DNA of 64,000 bases from Nocardioides currus (GCF_003057875.1 NZ_PYXZ01000006.1:186001-250000); one strand, 5' to 3'; shown: positions 40,183 to 51,059, numbered from the stretch's first letter. Translations and numbers: made by a program. The notes: generated by a model from the sequence alone, not told the origin.

Positions 40183-41429
40183 GCAGCGGGGGCGGCGACG
40201 GTGTCGGACTCGGAGTCCGTGCGCCGCGGCAGGGTGCGCACCGAGCGTGAGCACAGCACCAGCGCCACCACGGCGACGTACGCGATCGCTGCCGCCACCA
40301 GCACCGGCCGGAACCCGAAGGCCAGGGCGAGCGGTCCGAAGGCGAGCTGGCCGACCGGGATCGCCACGAACGAGCCGAGCGCGTCGTAGGAGTAGGCGCG
40401 CGACAGCATCCGGTCCTCGATGTTCTCCTGCATCGCGAGGTTCCAGCCCATCCCGAAGACCTCGGTGCCGGCGCCGGAGATGAACGCCGCCACGACGAGT
40501 CCGACGAGGTGGGGTGAGGCGCCGAGCACCAGCATCGGCGGGGCCATCATCGAGACGCCGATCATGCCGAGCAGCAGTGGTCGCTCGAGGCGGACGCGCA
40601 GCAGCACGACCGTGGTGACGAGGAGCCCGACGGCCTCGGCGGACAGCACGAGCCCCCACGCCTGGCGGCCGATCGTGTCGTCGGCGACGGCCGGGCCGAG
40701 CGTCGTCCACGCCCCGGCGTGGATGAGGTTGAGGACGCCGAAGCCGACGACGACGGCCCACAGCCACGGGACCGACCAGAAGAAGGTCCAGCCCTCCCGC
40801 AGCTCGCGGATCGTGTCCGGGCGCTCCTTGTCCGGTTGCTTCGGCGGCAGCGTCACCGGGAGGAGGAGCAGGGCGGCGAGGAGCCATGTGGCCGCGTCGA
40901 CCGCGAGCGCCCAGCCGGCGCCGACGGTGACGACCAGGAGCGCACCGATGGTCGGGCCGAGCACCGCCATCCCGTTGCGGGTCAGCGAGATCAGCGCGTT
41001 GGCCGGCTGGAGGTGCTCGCGGGGCACCAGCTGGGGGAGCACGCTCGCCATGGCGGGGAAGCCGATGCCGGAGACCGCGCCGTGCACGATGCTGAGCACC
41101 ACGAGCATCCAGATCTCGGCGTGCCCACCCAGCACCAGCAGCGCGATCGCGCCCTGGCTGATCGCGGAGGCGAAGTTGGAGAACTGCAGCACCAGCGTGC
41201 GCGGGAACCGGTCGGCGATGACGCCGCCGTAGAGCAGCAGCGCGACCATCGGGATCGTGTGCGCGGCCAGCACCTGACCCAGCGCGGCGGGGGAGTCGGT
41301 GATGTCGAGCACCGCGAAGGCGAGCGCGATGCTCGCCATCATGTTGCCGAGGGTGTTGACGAAGCGCGAGGCGAAGTACCACGCGAAGTTCCGGTTGCGC
41401 AGCGGCCGGACCGCGTTGGCCCACGTCAT
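40173..41429 (-). CDS. MFS transporter, MFS_3 (EntS-like) type
   Basis: A 418-residue 12-helix transporter. The N-terminus RPLRNRNFAWYFASRFVNTLGNMM and the loop GGVIADRFPRTLVLQFSN are typical of the MFS_3/enterobactin-exporter group, which mostly act as drug or siderophore exporters. It follows an ArsR-type regulator on the same strand (61 bp gap), so the two probably form a regulator-efflux operon. Substrate unknown. Its last codons overlap a palindrome. Confidence 0.88.
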   Translation of the reverse strand: MTWANAVRPLRNRNFAWYFASRFVNTLGNMMASIALAFAVLDITDSPAALGQVLAAHTIPMVALLLYGGVIADRFPRTLVLQFSNFASAISQGAIALLVLGGHAEIWMLVVLSIVHGAVSGIGFPAMASVLPQLVPREHLQPANALISLTRNGMAVLGPTIGALLVVTVGAGWALAVDAATWLLAALLLLPVTLPPKQPDKERPDTIRELREGWTFFWSVPWLWAVVVGFGVLNLIHAGAWTTLGPAVADDTIGRQAWGLVLSAEAVGLLVTTVVLLRVRLERPLLLGMIGVSMMAPPMLVLGASPHLVGLVVAAFISGAGTEVFGMGWNLAMQENIEDRMLSRAYSYDALGSFVAIPVGQLAFGPLALAFGFRPVLVAAAIAYVAVVALVLCSRSVRTLPRRTDSESDTVAAPAAGA

Positions 41430-41490
41430 GCGGGGTCCCCGCAGTCTTGTTCGGAGGAGCGAAGCGGGGGAGAAGAAGGCGGTGGGGTGC

Positions 41491-42009
41491 TCATGCCGGG
41501 TCCCCGATCACGAATGCCTGGGCGGAGGCGCTGACGTGGATCGTCCCCTCGGTCCGCGGTGGCTGTGCCGCCTCGTGCAGCATCGTCATCGCCGCCGCGA
41601 CCTGGTCGATGGCCGCGCGCCAGGTCTCGGGCGTCACCCAGGTCTCGATGTCGGAGGAGTTGCCGGGGCCGTGGGCGCCGTGGCCGATGCGGCGCACGAT
41701 CTCGGTGTGGGTGGCGACCTGCCAGGCCAGCTCGTCCTCCGCGGTCCACGCGCCGGGCGAGCGGGCGACGGCCGGCCCCACGACGTAGCGGTAGCGCTTC
41801 GCCGTACCTCCCCGGATCTTCTCCTCGCTCTCGACCTGGAGCTCACCGGCGTCGTGGAGCACCCGCAGGTGGTACGACGCGTTGGCGTGGGTCAGGTCCA
41901 GCTCGCGCGCAACCTCGGCGGCGCTCATGGCCTGGGCAGTCAGCATCGAGAGGATCCGCAGCCGCACCGGGTGCGCCACGGACCGCAGTGCGCTCAGGCC
42001 GTCGTCCAT
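41491..42009 (-). CDS. ArsR-family (HTH_20) transcriptional regulator
   Basis: A 172-residue regulator. Residues 5-75 form an ArsR-type winged helix (LRSVAHPVRLRILSMLTAQAMSAAEVARELDLTHANASYHLRVLHDAGEL). The C-terminal 90 residues are typical of the longer HTH_20 group, not metal sensors: no Cys pair is present. ATG 42009 follows GGAGGG. The next gene on the strand is an MFS exporter, its likely target. Confidence 0.87.
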   Translation of the reverse strand: MDDGLSALRSVAHPVRLRILSMLTAQAMSAAEVARELDLTHANASYHLRVLHDAGELQVESEEKIRGGTAKRYRYVVGPAVARSPGAWTAEDELAWQVATHTEIVRRIGHGAHGPGNSSDIETWVTPETWRAAIDQVAAAMTMLHEAAQPPRTEGTIHVSASAQAFVIGDPA

Positions 42010-42038
42010 CGCTTCCCTCCAAGAGTCGTTGGGGAGTC

Positions 42039-42068
42039 ATGGTGCACGAGACGCCGGGCGACTGTCAA
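42039..42068 (-). promoter_or_regulatory. Promoter of the arsR-MFS unit
   Basis: On the minus strand, a perfect TTGACA (42063-42068) is followed 18 nt later by CACCAT (42039-42044). CCCTCCAAGA just downstream of TTGACA's complement (TCTTGGAGGG at 42074-42083 on the plus strand) mirrors the ribosome-site region at 42015-42024, giving 10-bp inverted arms around the promoter. Confidence 0.55.
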
Positions 42069-42189
42069 ACACTTCTTGGAGGGTCGACCCGCAACCGGCC
42101 CTGAGCCGACCCTGAACGACCCCCGAAGCGGGATGAAAGTGCTCCGTCGGCGTGCTTGAGTGGGTGACACCAGACCTCAGGAGGTCCCC

Positions 42190-42576
42190 ATGAGTCAGCC
42201 CGATCCCTACGCCCAGCCGCACACCGACATCTCGGCGAGCCAGGAGCGCACCCTCGGCGCGGTCGCCCACGGCGTCCCGCTCGTCGCGATGGTGCTTTCC
42301 GCCGGGCTCCTCGGCTTCGTCGGCTCGCTCGTCATCTACCTGATGTACAAGGACCGCGGCCCGTTCGTCCGGGCCCACGCCGCCAACTCGCTCAACGTGC
42401 AGATCATCACCGGCATCGTGCTGCTGGTCTCGCTGCCGCTGATGCTCGTGCTGATCGGCTTCGTGACCTACCCGCTCGCGCTGGTCTTCGCGTTCGTCCT
42501 GCACCTGCTCGGCGCGGTGAAGGCCAACAGCGGCCAGTGGTGGAACCCGCCGCTCACCCCGCGCTTCGTGCGCTGA
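42190..42576 (+). CDS. DUF4870 membrane protein
   Basis: A 128-residue protein with three predicted transmembrane segments (HGVPLVAMVLSAGLLGFVGSLVIYLMY, IITGIVLLVSLPLMLVLIGFV and ALVFAFVLHLLGAV). The pattern RTLGAVAHGVPL, then YKDRGPFVRAHAANSLNVQI, matches DUF4870 (Tic20-like) proteins, whose function is unknown. ATG 42190 has an AGGAGG-type site (caggaggtcccc). Confidence 0.85.
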   Translation: MSQPDPYAQPHTDISASQERTLGAVAHGVPLVAMVLSAGLLGFVGSLVIYLMYKDRGPFVRAHAANSLNVQIITGIVLLVSLPLMLVLIGFVTYPLALVFAFVLHLLGAVKANSGQWWNPPLTPRFVR

Positions 42577-42636
42577 GCTCCTCCACCCGACGGCGACCCG
42601 GCCCCAACCGGGTCGCCGTTGCGGCGCCCTCGGCGG

Positions 42637-42642
42637 TAGCAT
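42637..42642 (+). promoter_or_regulatory. -10 element for the leuS leader transcript
   Basis: TAGCAT ends 6 nt before the ATG of the leader peptide, so the leader message would be leaderless. Leader-peptide translation would therefore start as soon as transcription begins. Confidence 0.5.
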
Positions 42643-42648
42643 GGGTGC

Positions 42649-42687
42649 ATGAGCACGCAGTCCCTGCTTCTTGACCAGCCGCGCTGA
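42649..42687 (+). CDS. Leucine-rich leader peptide of the leuS attenuator
   Basis: A 12-codon frame, [12 protein letters not shown], with three consecutive Leu codons (CTG CTT CTT at 42664-42672). The two CTT codons are rare in this GC-rich genome, which would increase stalling when charged tRNA-Leu is short. The stop codon lies in a hairpin, a terminator follows, and leuS starts 82 bp later. This is the textbook layout of ribosome-mediated attenuation. Confidence 0.75.
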   Translation: MSTQSLLLDQPR

Positions 42688-42700
42688 CGGACCACCGTCA
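42685..42700 (+). promoter_or_regulatory. Pause hairpin overlapping the leader stop codon
   Basis: TGACGG and CCGTCA form a perfect 6-bp stem with an ACCA loop; the first three bases are the leader stop codon. A ribosome stalled at the Leu codons or at the stop would affect its folding. I could not identify a convincing alternative antiterminator pairing by eye. Confidence 0.5.
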
Positions 42701-42706
42701 CGCGGC

Positions 42707-42731
42707 AACCCCTCCATGCGAGGGGTTTTTT
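42707..42731 (+). terminator. Intrinsic terminator of the leuS attenuator
   Basis: AACCCCTC (42707-42714) pairs with GAGGGGTT (42720-42727) around a 5-nt loop, with a six-T run at 42726-42731. It is the clearest canonical terminator in the window, and it lies upstream of leuS and not after a gene. Confidence 0.88.
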
Positions 42732-42769
42732 CATGTCATCAGCAGGAGTCGCACGAGAGGGAACGAACG

Positions 42770-45286
<2,517 letters not shown>

Positions 45287-45302
45287 CGCTAGCCTTCGGC
45301 CC

Positions 45303-46163
45303 ATGCCCCGCACCGTCGTCGTCACCGACTCCACCGCGTGCATCCCCGACGAGCAGGCGCGGGCGCGGGGCATCGAGGTCGTGCCGCTGCAGGTCGTCAT
45401 CGGTGCGCAGGTGTACGACGAGGGGCGCGACGGCGCCACCCCGGAGCTCGTGGCCCAGGCGCTGGCCGACTTCGTGCCGGTCAGCACCTCGCGCCCCAAC
45501 CCGGCGGCGATGGTGGAGGTCTACGAGCGGCTGGCCCGCGAGGGTGCGGACGAGATCATCTCGATCCACATCTCCGGCGACATGAGCGGCACCGTCGAGT
45601 CCGCCCAGCTCGCGGCCGCGCAGGTCGAGGTCCCGGTGACGTGCATCGACAGCCGCCAGGTCGGCGCCGCGACCGGCTATGCCGCGCTGTCGGCCGTCGA
45701 CGTGCTCGACGCCGGGGGAACGACCGCCGAGGCGGCGGACGCGGCGCGCGACCGTGCCGCGGCGGCGACGTCACTGTTCTACGTCGACACGCTGGAATAC
45801 CTCCGCCGCGGCGGCCGCATCGGCGCCGCCGCCGCGATCCTCGGTGGCGCGCTGTCGGTCAAGCCGCTGCTCTCGATCGCCGACGGCACGGTCGCCAACC
45901 TGGAGAAGGTGCGCACCGCGGCCCGGGCGCTGGCCCGGCTCGAGGACCTCGCCGTCGAGGCGGCGGGGGAGTCCGAGGTCGACGTCTACGTCGCCCACCT
46001 CGCCAACCACGACCGGGCGGAACAGCTCGCCGCGGAGCTGGCCGAGCGGCTCGAGGACAACCTGGCCGGCCGCGACATCTGGTGCGGCGAGCTGGGAGCC
46101 GTGCTCGGCGCGCACGTGGGTCCCGGGATGGTCGCCGTCTGCGTCGCGCCCCGCCTCGGCTGA
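45303..46163 (+). CDS. degV: DegV family fatty-acid-binding protein
   Basis: A 286-residue protein of the DegV family, which binds fatty acids (FakB proteins present them to a kinase). Signatures: VVVTDSTACIP at the N-terminus, VSTSRPNPAAMVEVYERL, IHISGDMSGTVESAQLAA and FYVDTLEYLRRGGRIGAAAAILGGALSVKPLL. No fakA gene is nearby. TAGCCT ends 7 nt before the ATG with no ribosome site. Location upstream of comEA is conserved in actinobacteria. Confidence 0.93.
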   Translation: MPRTVVVTDSTACIPDEQARARGIEVVPLQVVIGAQVYDEGRDGATPELVAQALADFVPVSTSRPNPAAMVEVYERLAREGADEIISIHISGDMSGTVESAQLAAAQVEVPVTCIDSRQVGAATGYAALSAVDVLDAGGTTAEAADAARDRAAAATSLFYVDTLEYLRRGGRIGAAAAILGGALSVKPLLSIADGTVANLEKVRTAARALARLEDLAVEAAGESEVDVYVAHLANHDRAEQLAAELAERLEDNLAGRDIWCGELGAVLGAHVGPGMVAVCVAPRLG

Positions 46164-46186
46164 CGGGCCACTTCTCGCCGTCCTCC

Positions 46187-46221
46187 TGTGGATGAGCGCG
46201 GCTCGGACGCGGTTGTCCACA
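46187..46221. promoter_or_regulatory. Pair of inverted DnaA-box-like sites upstream of comEA
   Basis: TTGTCCACA (46213-46221) is an exact match to the DnaA box preferred in high-GC actinobacteria. TGTGGATGA (46187-46195) is the reverse-strand TCATCCACA, one base from TTATCCACA. The outer bases form 8-bp inverted arms CCTGTGGA and TCCACAGG. DnaA binding is inference. Confidence 0.4.
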
Positions 46222-46273
46222 GGCGCTCTCCCGGTCGGTGGCCCCGACCCGGACCCCTGCCTAGGTTCGACGC

Positions 46274-47149
46274 ATGCGTCCCATCCACCCGCGGAGCACG
46301 ACCAGCGACGAGCACGCCGAGGCCGTCTCGCGCCGTCTCGCCACCCTCAGCGCCGAGCTCGCCGCCGTGCGGGGCGACCCGCCACTGGCGCACCGGCACA
46401 CGCAGGTGCGGGGGCTGAACGCCGCTCCCGACCCTGACCCGGACCCGGCGCCGGTCGTGCCGATTCCCGGACGCCACTCGACCCGGCGCCCGGGGACGCG
46501 CGGCTGGGCCTCGCGCATCGACCTGACGGCGACGCACGTCGCGGCGATCGCGGTCGTGATCGCCCTCGCCGTGGGGGTCGCCGCGTGGTTCGCGGTGCGG
46601 TCCGCCCCCGAGCCGGTGCCCGACCTGGCGCCGGTGGCGGAGCCGCTGACCTCGGTGTCGCCGCCCGCCTCGTCCGGCGCCACGGCGGGACCGTCGGCGT
46701 CGAGCAGTCCCGACGCGGTCGAGGTCACGATCGACGTGGCCGGCAAGGTCCGCCGGCCCGGCATCGCGGTGCTGCCGGCTGGCTCGCGGGTCGTCGACGC
46801 GCTGGAGGCGGCGGGCGGCGCACGCCGTGGGGTCGACCTGTCCTCGCTCAACCTGGCCCGCCCGCTGGTCGACGGCGAGCAGGTCCTCGTCGGGGTGCCG
46901 CTGCCGCCGGGGGTGGTGGGCTCCGTGGGCGCGACGCCGGGGCCGGGCGACAGCGGTCCGCTGGTCAACATCAACACCGCCGACCTCACGGCGCTCGAGT
47001 CGCTGCCCGGGGTGGGCCCGGTGACCGCCGAGGCCATCGTGTCGTGGCGCACCGAGCATGGCGGCTTCACCTCGGTCGAGGAGCTGCTCGAGGTGGACGG
47101 CATCGGCGACGCGACGCTCGCGGAGATCGCTCCGCACGCGACGATCTGA
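46274..47149 (+). CDS. comEA: ComEA family DNA-binding protein
   Basis: A 291-residue competence-type protein that would bind DNA outside the membrane and pass it to ComEC. Order: cytosolic N-terminus of about 85 residues, one transmembrane helix (HVAAIAVVIALAVGVAAWFAV), a Pro/Ser-rich linker, a SLBB domain (VTIDVAGKVRRPGIAVLPAGSRVVDALEAAGG) and a C-terminal double helix-hairpin-helix (VNINTADLTALESLPGVGPVTAEAIVSWR). TAGGTT ends 6 nt before the ATG (leaderless layout). Two DnaA-box-like sites lie upstream, and the broken comEC follows 7 bp later. Confidence 0.94.
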   Translation: MRPIHPRSTTSDEHAEAVSRRLATLSAELAAVRGDPPLAHRHTQVRGLNAAPDPDPDPAPVVPIPGRHSTRRPGTRGWASRIDLTATHVAAIAVVIALAVGVAAWFAVRSAPEPVPDLAPVAEPLTSVSPPASSGATAGPSASSSPDAVEVTIDVAGKVRRPGIAVLPAGSRVVDALEAAGGARRGVDLSSLNLARPLVDGEQVLVGVPLPPGVVGSVGATPGPGDSGPLVNINTADLTALESLPGVGPVTAEAIVSWRTEHGGFTSVEELLEVDGIGDATLAEIAPHATI

Positions 47150-47156
47150 GGAGGTG

Positions 47157-49420
47157 GTGCACGATCTGCGGCTGCCGTTGCTCGGGGTCGGGGCGTGGCT
47201 GGGCGGGCTGGCGGCCGCGGGACTCCCGGTGTGGCTGGGCCTGGTGCTGGCGCTGCTCGCGGTGGTCGCCGCGGTCGCGCGTCGCTCGTGGCCGGCCCTG
47301 GCGTGCGCACTCGCCGCGACGGCGGTGCTCGGAGTGGCGACGCTCCGGGTGGCCGCGTTCGACACCGGTCCCGTGGCGGAGCTGGTCGCCGACCGGGCCG
47401 CGGTGTCGGCACGGGTCTCGGTGACCAGCGACCCGCGGGCCGTGGCCGGGCGGTTCGGCGACATCGTGGTGGTGCGCGGCGTGCTCGAGGAGGTGTCGGG
47501 TCGCGGTGCGACGTACGCGCTGGGAGCACCCGTCGTGCTGCTCGCCGACGAGGACTGGCTCGACGTGCCGCTCGGCTCCGACGTGCGCCTGTCCGGCCGG
47601 CTCTCGCCCGACGACGGCGGCGGACCGGCGGTGCTCGGGGTGCTGTCGGTCCGCGGCCCGCCGAGCCGGGTGTCCGAGCCGGACGTCTGGTGGCGCGGGG
47701 CGGCCGCGGTGAGGGCCTCGATCCGGCGGTCGGTCGCGCCGCGCAGCGAGCACGCCCGCGAGCTCGTGCCGTCGCTCGTCGTGGGGGACGACAGCGGGCT
47801 CGACCCCGACCTGGCCGACGACTTCCGCACGACCGGCCTGACCCACCTGCTCGCGGTGTCGGGCACCAACCTGACGCTGCTCGTCGGCTTCCTGCTGGTC
47901 GTGGGGCGGTGGTGTGGCGTGCGCGGCCGCTGGGCCTACGTCGTGTCCGCGATCGGCATCGTCGGCTTCGTCCTGATCGCGCGGACCGAGCCGAGCGTGG
48001 TGCGGGCGGCGGCGATGGGGACGGTGGCGCTGGTCGGGATGGGCAGCAACGGACGCGAGCGAGGCGCCCGCTGCCTCGGCGCCGCCGTCCTCGGTCTCCT
48101 GCTGGTCGACCCCGGGTTGGCCGTGACCGCCGGGTTCGCGCTGTCCGTGCTGGCCACCGGGGGGATCCTCTTCCTGGCGCCGTCGTGGCGCGACGCGATG
48201 ATGCGCTGGCTGCCGCGATGGGCGGCGGAAGCGGTCTCGGTCCCGCCGCGGCACAGGTCGCCTGCACGCCGGTCGTCACCGCCATCTCGGGACAGATCAG
48301 CCTGGTCGCGGTGCTGGCCAACCTGCTGGCGGCGCCGGCCGTCGCGCCCGCGACCGTGCTCGGGCTCGCGGGCGGCCTGCTGGGCCTGCTCTGGGCTCCG
48401 CTGGGCCAGGTCGTCGCCGCGCCCGCCGCGTGGTCGGTGTCGTGGATCGTCGTGGTGGCCGAGCGCGGGGCCGCTCTGCCCACCGCCGCCGTCGACTGGG
48501 GGACCGGTCCGGTCGCGCTGGTCGCGATCACGACACTGTGCGTCGGCCTGGTCGTCCTCGCTCCGCGGCTGCTGCGCTCCCCGGTCACCGGCGTCGGGTG
48601 CTCGGCGCTGCTCGTCGTCACCGTGCTCACGCGGCCACCGACGCCGGGGTGGCCGCCGGACGACTGGGTGCTGGCGATGTGTGACGTCGGGCAGGGGGAC
48701 GGGCTGGTGCTCAACGCCGGCGGGTCCGCCGCCGTGGTCGTCGACACCGGCCCCGACCCGGTGTTGATGGACCGGTGCCTCGACCGCCTGGGCGTGCGCG
48801 CCGTGCCCCTCATCGTCCTCACGCACTTCCACGCCGACCACGTCGACGGACTGCCGGGCGTGCTCGACGGGCGCACGGTCGGCGAGGTGGACGTCACGTC
48901 GATGGTGGACCCGCCCCAGGGCGCGGCCCAGGTGGCTCAGCAGGTCACCTCGGAGCTGGTGGTGGCGCCGTACGCCGCGACGCGACGGGTCGGTGAGGTG
49001 ACCCTGCAGACGGTGTGGCCGTTGCCCGACGCCCCCACCTCCGGGGTCGCCGACGGGTCCGCGGCGAACGACGCCAGCGTGGTGCTGCTGGCGCAGGTGC
49101 GCGGCGTGCGCATCCTCCTGACCGGCGACATCGAGCCACCGGGCCAGCTCGCGCTGCGCCGTACCCTCCCCGGCCTGGCCGTCGACGTGCTCAAGGTGCC
49201 GCACCACGGCAGCCGGCAGCAGGACCTCGACTTCCTGACGGGGCTCGGAGCACGTCTCGCGCTGGTCAGCGTGGGCGCCGACAACGACTACGGCCACCCC
49301 GATCCGGGGGTCGTGGCCGCTCTCGAGGCGACCGGCGCGACGGTGCGGCGCACCGACCTCGACGGTGACGTGCTGGTGCTGTCGACCGACGACGGGCTCG
49401 CTGTCCGGACCCGCGGCTAG
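47157..49420 (+). pseudogene. comEC: ComEC/Rec2 DNA-uptake channel, interrupted by a frameshift
   Basis: ComEC would carry DNA across the membrane. The first part (47157 to about 48242; GTG start after GAGGAGG) has the DUF4131-like domain and the competence domain (THLLAVSGTNLTLLVGFLLV). The second part (about 48245 to 49420) continues in another frame with AAAQVACTPVVTAISGQ, further helices and the metallo-beta-lactamase domain (MCDVGQGDG, LTHFHADHVDG, LLTGDIE, VPHHGSRQQD). The join needs one extra base within 48242-48248 (GTCCCGCCGCGG; restoring a G gives the expected Val-Pro-Ala-Ala-Ala-Gln). Repaired, it would have about 755 residues, normal length. Either a real loss of function or a base-calling error in GC-rich DNA. 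Confidence 0.88.
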
Positions 49421-49432
49421 GCTCCTCCCACC

Positions 49433-50419
49433 ATGGCTTCCACCCCCACTGCCGCCCAGGTCCTCGGCCGGATCATCCTCGTCACCGGCAAGGAGGAGTT
49501 CCTCAGCGAGCGCACCGTCGTCGGCGTGCGCACCGCCGTCAAGGCCTACGACTCCGAGGCCGAGGTGGCCGACTCCGAGGCGGCCGGGCTGACCCTGTCG
49601 AGCCTGGGCGAGATGGCGGCCCCGTCGCTGTTCTCCTCGACGCGGTGCGTGATCATCCGCTCGCTCGAGGGCCTGCCCGACGACTGCTACGACGGCATCC
49701 TCGACTACGCCGCGGCGCCGGTCGACGACATCGCGCTGGTGCTCGTCCACGGCGGCGGTGCGAAGGGCAGCGGACTGCTCACCAAGCTGCGCAAGCTCCC
49801 CGCCGTCACCGAGGTGAAGTCGCAGGAGCTCAAGGCGTCCGACCTCGCCGGGTTCGTCGTCTCCGAGGTGGCGAGCCACGGCGCCAAGATCGCCTCCGAC
49901 GCCGCGTCGTTCCTCGTCACCTCCGTCGGCGGCGACCTGCGCTCACTGGCCGCCGCCGCCCACCAGCTGACCAACGACTTCCCCGGCGAGCAGCTGACGA
50001 CCGAGAAGGTCCAGCGCTACTTCGGCGGCCGCGCCGAGGCCAAGTCGTTCGCGGTCGCGGACGCGGCGTTCGCCGGCCGCAAGGGCCAGGCGCTCGAGGC
50101 GCTGCGATGGGCGATGGACGGCGGCACCGCGTCGGTGCTGGTGACGTCGGCGATGGCGGGGTCGGCGCGCAGCCTCGCGCGCTTCCTCGGTGCTCCCAAC
50201 GGCATGCGGGAGGCCGACCTCGCCCGCGAGCTGGGCGTGCCGCCGTGGAAGGTGCGGCAGGTCCGTGACCAGTCCCGTTCGTGGAGCCCCGAGGGGATCT
50301 CGGCTGCGGTCCGGGCGATCGCCGTGGCGGACGCCGACATCAAGGGCCGCGCGCACGACGCGGCGTACACCCTGGAGCGGCTGGTCCTCACCGTCGCCGA
50401 CCTGCGCACCAGCCGCTGA
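49433..50419 (+). CDS. holA: DNA polymerase III delta subunit
   Basis: Clamp-loader delta subunit of 328 residues that opens the sliding clamp. It begins with the family pattern VLGRIILVTGKEEFLSERTV and contains FSSTRCVIIRSLE, KVQRYFGGRAEAKSFAVADA and the C-terminal GVPPWKVRQVRDQSRSWSPEG helices. It directly follows comEC, overlapping its likely promoter, and precedes rpsT, the common actinobacterial order. The ATG at 49433 has TAGGCT nine bases upstream. Confidence 0.95.
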   Translation: MASTPTAAQVLGRIILVTGKEEFLSERTVVGVRTAVKAYDSEAEVADSEAAGLTLSSLGEMAAPSLFSSTRCVIIRSLEGLPDDCYDGILDYAAAPVDDIALVLVHGGGAKGSGLLTKLRKLPAVTEVKSQELKASDLAGFVVSEVASHGAKIASDAASFLVTSVGGDLRSLAAAAHQLTNDFPGEQLTTEKVQRYFGGRAEAKSFAVADAAFAGRKGQALEALRWAMDGGTASVLVTSAMAGSARSLARFLGAPNGMREADLARELGVPPWKVRQVRDQSRSWSPEGISAAVRAIAVADADIKGRAHDAAYTLERLVLTVADLRTSR

Positions 50420-50438
50420 CGCTTGGCACCCCTACGCA

Positions 50439-50986
50439 GCGGTGGGTGAGCCACACTTTCGTGCGCCGGAGTGTGGGTGGGTCACCGCTGGTAGGCGTGG
50501 CGTGCTCGGCTCGCCGGCTCGGCGGTGCGTGAGCCACACTTTCGTGCGCTGGAGTGTGGGTGGGTCACCGCTGGCGCGCGCGGCGTGCTCGGCTCGCCGG
50601 CTCGGCGGTGCGTGAGCCACACTTTCGTGCGCTGGAGTGTAGGTGGGTCACCGCTGGTGGGCGTGGCGTGCTCGGCTCGCCGGCTCGGCGGTGCGTGAGC
50701 CACACTTTCGTGCGCTGGAGTGTAGGTGGGTCACCGCTGGCGCGCGCGGCGTGCTCGGCTCGCCGGCTCGGCGGTGCGTGAGCCACACTTTCGTGCGCCG
50801 GAGTGTGGGTGGGTCACCGCTGGCGCGCGCGGCGTGCTCGGCTCGCCGGCTCGGCGGTGCGTGAGCCCCGTTCTGCCGATGGGGAATGTGGGTGTCGCAC
50901 CGCTTCTCGGCGTGCCGCTGTTCGCCTCGCCTGTGCGCGGTGGGTGAGCCACGTTCGCGAGCCGAGGAATGTGGCTGGGTCACCGC
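50439..50986. repeat. Array of seven 83-bp tandem repeats (hairpin-forming) between holA and rpsT
   Basis: Unit starts (GTGAGCC) fall at 50446, 50529, 50612, 50695, 50778, 50861 and 50944: exactly 83 bp each time. Units 1-5 are almost identical, differing mainly in a core that is either TAGGCGTGG/TGGGCGTGG-like (units 1 and 3) or CGCGCGCGG-like (units 2, 4 and 5). Units 6 and 7 are diverged but keep the register; unit 7 is truncated. In each unit GCGGTG...CACCGC and CCACACT...AGTGTGG can pair into a hairpin, and unit 7 keeps a long stem with different bases (CCACGTTC/GAATGTGG). Open frames across the array change phase because 83 is not a multiple of three, so they are not genes. This is the only gene-free stretch over 300 bp in the window (50420-51059). 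Confidence 0.95.
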
Positions 50987-51019
50987 CGCGAGGGGGAGAG
51001 CGGTCCCCGAGACGCACGA

Positions 51020-51046
51020 ACGCCCCGTCGCAGAGCGGCGGGGCGT
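51020..51046 (-). terminator. Terminator of rpsT
   Basis: ACGCCCCGTCGC (51020-51031) and GCGGCGGGGCGT (51035-51046) form a 12-bp stem with one mismatch and a 3-nt loop. It lies 14 bp beyond the rpsT stop codon on the minus strand. Confidence 0.8.
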
Positions 51047-51059
51047 CGGTGGGTGTGGA

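Noticed and set aside
48236..48250. Programmed ribosomal frameshift in comEC
   Set aside because: No slippery heptamer or downstream stimulator is apparent, and ComEC is not known to use frameshifting.
50281..50952. Overlapping 70-190-residue open frames on both strands across the 83-bp repeats
   Set aside because: The repeat period is not a multiple of three, so every frame is open only because the repeat lacks stops in all phases. There is no ribosome site or family match.
50439..50986. CRISPR array
   Set aside because: Repeats are directly adjacent with no unique spacers, 83 bp is too long, and no cas genes are present.
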